Origin: Chitinophagaceae bacterium
GTDB lineage: Bacteria > Bacteroidota > Bacteroidia > Chitinophagales > Chitinophagaceae
DNA: 7,854 nucleotides
Reading direction: 5' to 3'
Assembly (NCBI GenBank): GCA_025455205.1
Contig: JALOMZ010000072.1
Coordinates: 1-7,854 of the forward strand
Part shown: positions 1 through 5,044 of the stretch, piece by piece
How the letters are laid out: every line of letters starts with the position of its first letter
How positions within the stretch are numbered: the stretch's first letter is position 1
The notes under the pieces: model-generated
Told to the model about the DNA's origin: nothing
What the model saw: only the letters and a program-made list of their open reading frames with translations
Database searches by the model: none
Position numbers and translations under genes: made by a program

Positions 1-1283
1 AACCGGTTCTGGGCTTCCATGCCGCCCACCTCGGCCACTTCCGGCTGGGGGCCGATGATATGCTCCAACTTGGGCAGCACATCTGTGAGCACCTTGGCCT
101 CCGCACCCAGCGTATCCAGTATGGCCTGGCGGATCCTGAGCAGGGTGGATTCGTTCTCCGTGAGGAGAATGCCCATGAGTTCTCCAAAAGCCTGCAGGAT
201 GGCGAAGTAGGGAACAGCGCGCTGAAACTGGTCAAACTTACCTTCTATGAAATACCCGCGGTTCTGGGTGATGGGTTTGTGCACTTCGCGCACGAGGGCT
301 GATTTGCCGGTGCCGGAATAGCCCGAAACCAGCATCAGTTCCTTACCGCCTGCAGCACAACGCTGGTAGGCATCCAGCAGTGCGTTGATTTCCTGCTCCC
401 GTCCATATAGCTTTTGCGGGATCAGGAAGCGGCCGGAGTAGTCCCTTCGACCGAGGTCAAAATCGGGGCAGGCGCCAGTCTTCACATAATGCGCCAGGCA
501 TTGCTCCAGGTCGTGCATGAGGCCGTGCGCCGACTGGTACCGGTCTTCTGCATTCTTGGCAAGCAGGCGCGCAATGATGTTGCTGAGTACGCGGGGTACT
601 TTAGGATTGAACTGGTGCACCGGCTGGGGCGTTTGGGCTATATGCGCATGTACCAGTTCCATGGCATCGGTCGACACAAAGGGAAGCCGGCCAGCCAGGG
701 CTTCGTACAAAGTAACGCCAAGCGAATAGAGGTCGGTACGATAATCCACCATCCTGTTCATGCGGCCTGTTTGTTCCGGCGAATTGTAGGCCAAAGTGCC
801 CTCCAGCCGTTCCGGGTTGCCCATGTAATGGTGTTTAATATCAAACCGGCTGGAGATGCCAAAGTCGATGATCTTTACCGCACGCTCCTGCAGGTTCACC
901 AGGATATTGAACGGGCTGATATCCTTGTGGATGATATTGTGCTGGTGAATTTCGGAGAGCGCCTGTGCCGAGGCCATGGCGATATAGAGAAAATCCACTA
1001 TATCCTCCTGCTTCTTCTGGAAGGCCTCCTTAAAGGTTACAGCCCGGAACCATTCCAGGTACAGCGCATGCCGGTTCTTGGCCTTGCCTTTCTTGAGCGC
1101 GTTGCGGGTGCCCTTCAATTCGAGGCCGGCAATAACATCAAACTCATTATAAAACTGCGCAATATCGTTGGGCGTGGGAAATTCGTAGTTGAGGATCTTC
1201 ATCACCACCGGACGGTCCCATTCATTCTCATCCAGCAGGTAGATCTTCGACTTCTTACTCTCATAAATCAGTTGTTCAGCCAT
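1..1283 (-). CDS. Ser/Thr protein kinase fused to a COG3899-type predicted ATPase (N-terminal part, truncated by the window)
   Basis: Only the first 427 codons are present; the rest lies beyond the left edge. Residues about 1-265 form a Ser/Thr kinase domain. The glycine-rich loop is barely recognisable, but I see the beta-3 lysine in VVMKIL (K29), a likely helix-C glutamate (E47), the catalytic loop HKDISPFN (D121, N126), the DFG motif (D140-G142) and SPEQTGR at 168-174 in place of APE. After a linker, YGREQEINALL starts an ATPase domain with Walker A GYSGTGKS at 321-328. GKFDQFQR (348-355) and the final EAQNR are typical of the large multi-domain signal-transduction kinases in which this pair is followed by TPR-like repeats, a GAF domain and often a histidine kinase. 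That downstream part is expected from the family, not seen. The start is the ATG at 1281-1283, with no Shine-Dalgarno sequence. The protein is probably cytoplasmic, as no signal peptide or membrane segment is visible. It is divergent from the PLP enzyme gene. Its signal and its target are unknown. Confidence 0.93.
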   Translation of the reverse strand, partial: MAEQLIYESKKSKIYLLDENEWDRPVVMKILNYEFPTPNDIAQFYNEFDVIAGLELKGTRNALKKGKAKNRHALYLEWFRAVTFKEAFQKKQEDIVDFLYIAMASAQALSEIHQHNIIHKDISPFNILVNLQERAVKIIDFGISSRFDIKHHYMGNPERLEGTLAYNSPEQTGRMNRMVDYRTDLYSLGVTLYEALAGRLPFVSTDAMELVHAHIAQTPQPVHQFNPKVPRVLSNIIARLLAKNAEDRYQSAHGLMHDLEQCLAHYVKTGACPDFDLGRRDYSGRFLIPQKLYGREQEINALLDAYQRCAAGGKELMLVSGYSGTGKSALVREVHKPITQNRGYFIEGKFDQFQRAVPYFAILQAFGELMGILLTENESTLLRIRQAILDTLGAEAKVLTDVLPKLEHIIGPQPEVAEVGGMEAQNR

Positions 1284-1388
1284 GGTTGAATGGTTGAGGA
1301 AAGGTTAGCAATATCCATCAGGAAAACCCGGTCCGAAAACAACACGGCAAACCAGCGGCACAGGAAGGGTTTAGAGGACTTACAAGGT

Positions 1389-1446
1389 GCATGATGGCTC
1401 AGGGATAAACCGGGTGCCACTGATTCAGTGCAAGAGGGCATCATGC
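1389..1446. repeat. Nested inverted repeats in the kinase upstream region
   Basis: The outer arms are GCATGATG (1389-1396) and CATCATGC (1439-1446), a perfect 8-bp inverted repeat. Between them lies a 13-bp near-palindrome, CACTGATTCAGTG (1418-1430), with 6-bp arms around a single central T. If the kinase transcript starts near 1471, both would lie in its leader. They could then act as an operator or as RNA hairpins. The 13-bp element has the size and symmetry of a site for a dimeric regulator, but that is inference. Confidence 0.35.
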
Positions 1447-1477
1447 GACTACAATATAGTGGGAAGATGTGATAAAT

Positions 1478-1508
1478 CAAAAGAAGGTTTATTTTAATCT
1501 GTGTTCAA
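1478..1508 (-). promoter_or_regulatory. Candidate Bacteroidota-type promoter for the kinase gene
   Basis: On the minus strand a TTG (1508-1506) is followed after 20 nt by TTCTTTTG (1485-1478). This matches five of the six fixed bases of the TAnnTTTG -7 element at a spacing within the usual 17-23 nt. Transcription would start near 1471 and give a leader of about 190 nt that includes the nested inverted repeats. The match was found by eye and is not unique evidence. Confidence 0.35.
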
Positions 1509-1589
1509 GCTGGGCGTACCGCCAATAACTGCCTCACCGGCACCCGCAATGCCTTTTTGGTTACATTGCAGGTATTGCTCTTCTTCCAT
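1494..1589 (-). CDS. Possible small ORF of 31 codons, function unknown
   Basis: A minus-strand reading frame starts with an ATG just behind a run of Ts and ends at TAA (1496-1494). It begins MEEEQYLQCNQKG, continues with a Gly/Ala-rich part that contains a GG pair, and ends in NTD. Its codons look more like those of real genes nearby than the plus-strand reading does, where the same bases would be a GTG-initiated extension of the PLP enzyme. It overlaps the candidate kinase promoter and sits upstream of the kinase on the same strand. I recognise no family. It could be a chance frame, a leader peptide or a small secreted peptide. Evidence for expression is absent. Confidence 0.2.
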   Translation of the reverse strand: MEEEQYLQCNQKGIAGAGEAVIGGTPSLNTD

Positions 1590-1602
1590 TAAAAAAGTAT
1601 AT

Positions 1603-2865
1603 ATGGACAAACGGAGTTTCCTGAAATCTTTTGGTGTCCTGGGATTTGCCAGCGCCGGCGGACGGTTCAACCTGCAGGAATGGATTACACTGCACCAGCA
1701 CCTACCAGCCACAGAACTGGCCGGGGAGGAAGATTTCTGGAAAGGCATTCGCGACGGATACCGCATCAAACCGGATTATATCAACCTCGAAAACGGCTAC
1801 TACTGTTTCCAGCCCCAGGAAATCCTCGAAAAATATATTCAGCATATCCGGGAGGTAAATTACCAGGGCGCTTATTACATGCGCAACATGCAGGCCGGAA
1901 ACAAAAAGGCCATGGCCGCCCGGCTGGCCCGCCTGGCAGGCTGTTCTGAGGAAGAACTGATCATTACCCGCAACACCACGGAAAGCCTGGATATGATCAT
2001 CGGCGGACTCAACTGGAAACCAGGCGATGAGGCTGTTATGTCTCACCAGGATTATGGCGCCATGCTCGATATGTTTACGCAGATCAGCCGGCGCTATGGC
2101 GTAGTGTGCAACCGGATAAACATTCCCAACCTTCCGGCCAGCGACGAGGAAATCGTGTCGCTGTATGAGCAGGCCATCACGCCCCGCACCCGGCTGCTCA
2201 TGGTTTGCCATATAGTGAATATCACCGGACAGATATTGCCGGTGCGCAAGATAGCCGACATGGCCCACCGCAAGGGCGTGCTGGTGATGGTGGATGGCGC
2301 CCATGCCTTTGCGCATATCCGTTATGCCATCCCCGACCTGCATTGCGACTTCTATGGCGCCAGCCTGCACAAATGGCTGAGCGTACCGCTGGGAGCCGGC
2401 ATCCTGTACGTAAAAAAGGAACATATACCACAGGTGTGGCCGCTGATAGCTTCGGGGGAAAGACCTCCCGGTGACATATCGCGGCTCAACCACACAGGCA
2501 CACACCCGGTGGCCACCGACCTCACCATTGCCGATGCCATCGATTTCTATGAGCAGCTGGGCCCGGAGCGCAAAGAAGCCAGGCTGCGCTTCCTGCAGCA
2601 ATACTGGACCAGCCGTGTGCGCCACCTGCCCAGGGTGCAGGTGCAAACCCCGGCCGACCCGGCACGGAGCTGTGCCATTGCCAACGTGGGCATAGAAGGC
2701 ATCAAACCGGCCGACCTGGCCTCCACCCTGCTGCAGCGGTTTAACATTTACACCGTAGCCATTGATTATGCCGGCGTACATGGTTGCCGCATCACCCCCA
2801 ATATTTATACCACCACTGCAGAATTGGACAAGTTGGTGAGCGCCATCAGGGAACTGGCGGCCTGA
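1603..2865 (+). CDS. Aminotransferase class V-fold PLP-dependent enzyme (isopenicillin N epimerase/CefD-like), probably exported
   Basis: The protein has 420 residues, a normal length for fold-type I PLP enzymes of the class V group. Visible motifs are TRNTTESLD (122-130), which should bind the PLP phosphate, MVDGAH (229-234) with the aspartate D231 that pairs with the pyridine nitrogen, and SLHKW with the Schiff-base lysine K257. The C-terminal small domain ends with GCRITPNIY, where the arginine is in the usual place for carboxylate binding. The family includes epimerases, desulfurases and lyases, so the substrate cannot be read from the sequence. I chose the ATG at 1603, behind an A-rich leader, over the in-frame GTG at 1501. 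From 1603 the protein begins MDKRSFLKSFG, a Tat-like signal with KR in place of RR, followed by a weakly hydrophobic stretch and a possible ASA cleavage site at 16-18. That suggests export to the periplasm, which I infer rather than see. The gene stands alone, divergent from the kinase and followed by a stem-loop. Confidence 0.9.
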   Translation: MDKRSFLKSFGVLGFASAGGRFNLQEWITLHQHLPATELAGEEDFWKGIRDGYRIKPDYINLENGYYCFQPQEILEKYIQHIREVNYQGAYYMRNMQAGNKKAMAARLARLAGCSEEELIITRNTTESLDMIIGGLNWKPGDEAVMSHQDYGAMLDMFTQISRRYGVVCNRINIPNLPASDEEIVSLYEQAITPRTRLLMVCHIVNITGQILPVRKIADMAHRKGVLVMVDGAHAFAHIRYAIPDLHCDFYGASLHKWLSVPLGAGILYVKKEHIPQVWPLIASGERPPGDISRLNHTGTHPVATDLTIADAIDFYEQLGPERKEARLRFLQQYWTSRVRHLPRVQVQTPADPARSCAIANVGIEGIKPADLASTLLQRFNIYTVAIDYAGVHGCRITPNIYTTTAELDKLVSAIRELAA

Positions 2866-2875
2866 TGCCGGAGCC

Positions 2876-2902
2876 GCAAAGGCCATGACAGACCGCCTTT
2901 GC
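2876..2902 (+). terminator. Stem-loop behind the PLP-enzyme gene
   Basis: GCAAAGGC (2876-2883) pairs perfectly with GCCTTTGC (2895-2902) across an 11-nt loop, starting 10 bp after the stop codon. No T-run follows, so it is not a classical intrinsic terminator. It may stabilise the 3' end of the transcript or act as a weak terminator. Its right arm overlaps the -33 part of the promoter candidate for the next gene. Confidence 0.45.
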
Positions 2903-2927
2903 AAATAGGCACGCATAGGTAATTTTC
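2898..2927 (+). promoter_or_regulatory. Candidate Bacteroidota-type promoter for the isoamylase early-set gene
   Basis: TTTG (2898-2901) is followed after 18 nt by TAATTTTC (2920-2927), five of the six fixed bases of TAnnTTTG. Transcription would begin near 2934 and give a leader of about 220 nt before the ATG at 3154. The remaining gap holds a small hairpin, GTGGA/TCCAC at about 2928-2942, and no other gene that I can support. Confidence 0.35.
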
Positions 2928-3153
2928 GTGGAGGTTTTCCACATCCGAACGCATTAGTTTTTCAAATAATTTCTGTTTGCCACCGACTGGCTGTGAAAGA
3001 TTATTCCACCCAATATTAAACAGCACTATCCTGCATTGGTGCCATGGCATCATTTATCCACAGGCAGCGGCGCAGGAACTGCACCAGCAAGGGTTACTTC
3101 ATGCCTCCATGCGTATTAATGGTGTCCTCTGATTCTTAACAAAAAAGACACAC

Positions 3154-3447
3154 ATGGTACAAAAGACCTATTTCAAGACTAAGGATTACGCAAAAGTTAA
3201 GTTTTCTGTTAGCCTTGAAAACGCTGAAACAATCGAGATCCTGGGTTTGAACAGCGATTGGGAAAACAGCGTGTACATGACCCGCAAAAAAGACGGCAGT
3301 TTCGCCGCTGAGGTTAACCTCCCCAAGAATTCCCAGCACGAGTTCAAATACCGCGTCAACGCCTCTGAATGGATCAATGAGCCGGAAGCCGATGGCGAAA
3401 AAGCCAATGATTTCGGCGGAAGCAACAGCGTTCTGGTGATTGAATAA
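3154..3447 (+). CDS. Isoamylase early-set / AMPK-type glycogen-binding domain protein
   Basis: This is a 97-residue protein consisting of one immunoglobulin-like early-set domain (CBM48/AMPK glycogen-binding type). Beta-strands can be followed through VKFSVSLENAETIEILG (15-31) and SFAAEVNLP (49-57) to EFKYRVNASEWINEP (63-77). These include the FKYRV strand and following Trp (W73) seen in this family, and W36 in the NSDWE segment, where related domains have an aromatic sugar-binding residue. The C-terminal NDFGGSNSVLVI is also typical. In larger enzymes this domain sits in front of glycogen-branching and debranching catalytic domains; here it stands alone, with no catalytic part and no signal peptide. 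It is presumably a cytoplasmic glucan- or protein-binding domain, but its partner is unknown. The ATG at 3154 follows an A-rich leader. The gene is monocistronic, ending at a strong terminator 45 bp later. Confidence 0.9.
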   Translation: MVQKTYFKTKDYAKVKFSVSLENAETIEILGLNSDWENSVYMTRKKDGSFAAEVNLPKNSQHEFKYRVNASEWINEPEADGEKANDFGGSNSVLVIE

Positions 3448-3491
3448 GTCGCCGGTTCTCTTCCATTTTCAAGTTCCCACAACCTACATAC

Positions 3492-3530
3492 AAAAAATGC
3501 TGCCATACCCTGTATTGGTGGCATTTTTTT
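3492..3530. terminator. Bidirectional intrinsic terminator between convergent genes
   Basis: AAAAAATGC (3492-3500) pairs perfectly with GCATTTTTT (3521-3529). The inner part continues with a few more pairs (CCA/TGG) after a two-base mismatch, around a short loop. It has a T7 run on the plus strand and a T6 run on the minus strand. It can therefore stop the early-set gene arriving from the left and the membrane-protein gene arriving from the right, whose stop codon is at 3601. Confidence 0.85.
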
Positions 3531-3600
3531 GTTTAGGGACAGCGTAAAAGCAGGCTGGATTTATGCCGGTCAGGCAAGCTATTGCCCAATGTGTCCTTCA

Positions 3601-4398
3601 TTACTTGCTCCGGTGGCCATACAGCCGCCAGGCATAATACCCCATGCCCGGCAGTATCACAAGGTTAAAGCGCCAGAGATAGGATGTTTTGATATTGCCG
3701 GTGGAAACAATGGTGAGGGCCAGGATGGAAAATGTAAGCACCAGCACCCAAAAAAACACGTGGGCCAGGCGAGTGTCGTAGAAATCGGGTTTGCGTCGTA
3801 TGGCAGAAGGCCGGGCGGTTGTGGTATTCCTGTGCCCTGAAGCTGCATAATCACCTGCCGGCACAACTTCATTATCTGCACGTACCATTTCTCCCGTCGG
3901 CGGCAAGCCAGCCGCAACGGCGGATGGTACTATGCCCTGCAGGTACTGTTCAAAAGCCTCCGTGAAGGCAGCCAGGTGCTCCTTGCTCGACTGGTGATCG
4001 CTCAGCCGCAATTGCCAGGGGAAACGACGAACGGATATATACAGGTAATTGTACTGCTCCATTGACCGCGACATATCGCTACCCACCTTGTAAGACCGGA
4101 TATCCTGCCAGGAAAAATGCCGGGTAACCGCCGGAAGTTTTACCAGCGACCACTTGAAAGGCTCCAGGTGCTGGCGGATGCCCTCCGCCTCCAGCGTATA
4201 AGTGGCATGTGCCCCAATGATGCCGATGCCCAACATTACCAGCGCAAACATCAGTAAGGTGAGCAACAGAGGGTGCAGCCCCAGCATCACGCCAAACATA
4301 ACGCCGCCCATCGCCAGGTTGCAAAGTACAATAAGCGATGGCCAGAAGGGATACCGGAAGGTTTTGGACCTGAAAGCAATAGTGGAATGCATAGCCAT
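3601..4398 (-). CDS. Four-helix membrane protein with a PH-like or YcxB-like central domain, function unknown
   Basis: The 265-residue protein has hydrophobic segments at about 19-39 and 43-63, a soluble part at about 66-205, and two more hydrophobic segments at about 211-231 and 242-259. The first soluble stretch (66-135) alternates short beta-like strands, YTLEAEGIRQHL, HFSWQDIRSYKV and NYLYISVRRF, in the way of small bacterial PH-like or YcxB-like domains. It is followed by a probable helix (139-154) and a Pro/Ala/Thr-rich linker (155-205). I do not recognise the family with certainty. The HFSWQDI piece resembles HFPAADI in the neighbour upstream, which suggests distant relationship. A second ATG at 4392 is also possible as the start. 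It lies 79 bp downstream of the YcxB-like gene on the same strand, and transcription probably ends at the bidirectional terminator. A role in the cell envelope is only inference. Confidence 0.8.
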   Translation of the reverse strand: MAMHSTIAFRSKTFRYPFWPSLIVLCNLAMGGVMFGVMLGLHPLLLTLLMFALVMLGIGIIGAHATYTLEAEGIRQHLEPFKWSLVKLPAVTRHFSWQDIRSYKVGSDMSRSMEQYNYLYISVRRFPWQLRLSDHQSSKEHLAAFTEAFEQYLQGIVPSAVAAGLPPTGEMVRADNEVVPAGDYAASGHRNTTTARPSAIRRKPDFYDTRLAHVFFWVLVLTFSILALTIVSTGNIKTSYLWRFNLVILPGMGYYAWRLYGHRSK

Positions 4399-4477
4399 GG
4401 GTTCTCAGACCAAAATAAGCAATTAATCAGTGCCACGCCGGCGGCTTGCTTTTGGATAAGCACCAGGCCTTTGGCGT

Positions 4478-5032
4478 TCAGCGATGGCTGTGACCCCATT
4501 TAGACACCATATCCATATCAGGCACATCCCGCTTTGGCAAAATGAAAAAGGCAGCAGGCTTCACCCGAAAGAAGAAATGCTCCAGGGTTTCAGTCATAGC
4601 AATATCGGCTGCCGGAAAATGCTGTTCCCCCTGCTGTGTGGCCACCACCAGGCCATTGTCTGACAATCGGAACTCCATGGGCTGCCATATCCATTGGCGG
4701 GCAGGATGCTGCCAGGGCGTCATTAATTTCTTCCGCAGGTAGCGGGCAAAGAAGGGCCGTGGTTCCTGAAAACGGTCGAATAGCAGTGACCCGGTGCCGG
4801 GCATGCCGGTGAGCAGGGCAATTGCGCCCAGATACAGCACCAAAAACAGCAAGGCACCCACGTAATCACCATCCATCAGAAACACCAGTGCAAGTATGCC
4901 GCCGGCTAACAACCGAAGCCACCAGCTTCGGCGCCTGCGGGCGGTTGCTTTCCTGCGGTTTTCCACCAGCTGATGCCGGTAATAGCTCCACACATCCTCC
5001 TCCCCAAGCCTGACCTGGAATGTATGCAGCAT
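4478..5032 (-). CDS. YcxB-like membrane protein
   Basis: The 184-residue protein has a cytoplasmic-looking basic N-terminus (KATARRRR at 28-35), two hydrophobic segments at about 38-54 and 56-76, and a C-terminal domain at about 118-170. The pattern in that domain, FRLSDNGLVV, HFPAADI, then EHFFFRV and FFILPKRDV, matches the YcxB-like C-terminal domain, in which a short strand ends in the conserved IPKR/LPKR. No catalytic residues are known for this family and its role is unknown. The positive residues before the first helix predict an inside N-terminus by the positive-inside rule. The start ATG is 12 bp behind the stop codon of topA, so the two genes are very likely co-transcribed. I am fairly sure of the family resemblance and have no functional evidence. 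Confidence 0.8.
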   Translation of the reverse strand: MLHTFQVRLGEEDVWSYYRHQLVENRRKATARRRRSWWLRLLAGGILALVFLMDGDYVGALLFLVLYLGAIALLTGMPGTGSLLFDRFQEPRPFFARYLRKKLMTPWQHPARQWIWQPMEFRLSDNGLVVATQQGEQHFPAADIAMTETLEHFFFRVKPAAFFILPKRDVPDMDMVSKWGHSHR

Positions 5033-5044
5033 ACCGGTAATGGG

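Larger units (their letters stand above)
1284..1602. other. Divergent intergenic region between the kinase and PLP-enzyme genes
   Basis: This stretch of 319 bp separates two genes that are read away from each other, so it should contain both promoters. It holds a promoter candidate for the kinase (minus, 1478-1508), a nested pair of inverted repeats (1389-1446), and a possible 31-codon ORF on the minus strand (1494-1589). For the plus-strand gene I found no convincing TAnnTTTG element. There is only an A-rich leader just before its ATG at 1603, as is common in Bacteroidota. Confidence 0.6.

Noticed and set aside
414..1289. A 291-codon plus-strand open frame across the kinase gene
   Set aside because: The minus strand here encodes an unmistakable kinase-ATPase. 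The plus-strand translation has no family features.
1268..1480. A 70-codon minus-strand frame in the kinase upstream region
   Set aside because: It overlaps the kinase start in another frame, has an irregular Cys/Ser-rich composition and covers the inverted repeats. It looks like chance.
1501..1602. GTG-initiated extension of the PLP enzyme by 34 codons
   Set aside because: The extension shows no family similarity and would bury the Tat-like start MDKRSFLKSF. The ATG at 1603 has the A-rich leader usual in this group.
1702..2916. A 404-codon open frame on the minus strand across the PLP-enzyme gene
   Set aside because: It is an antisense shadow of a gene with clear class V motifs. The translation shows no recognisable family and is rich in His, Gly and Val, as expected from reversed GC-rich codons.
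2805..3053. An 82-codon minus-strand frame in the gap after the PLP-enzyme gene
   Set aside because: It overlaps the 3' end of the PLP-enzyme gene in antisense, shows no family features and has no plausible leader.
4411..4418. TTATTTTG on the minus strand as a promoter element for the four-helix membrane gene
   Set aside because: It would place the transcription start only a few bases before the ATG, and no TTG lies at the right distance. Read-through from topA explains expression more simply.
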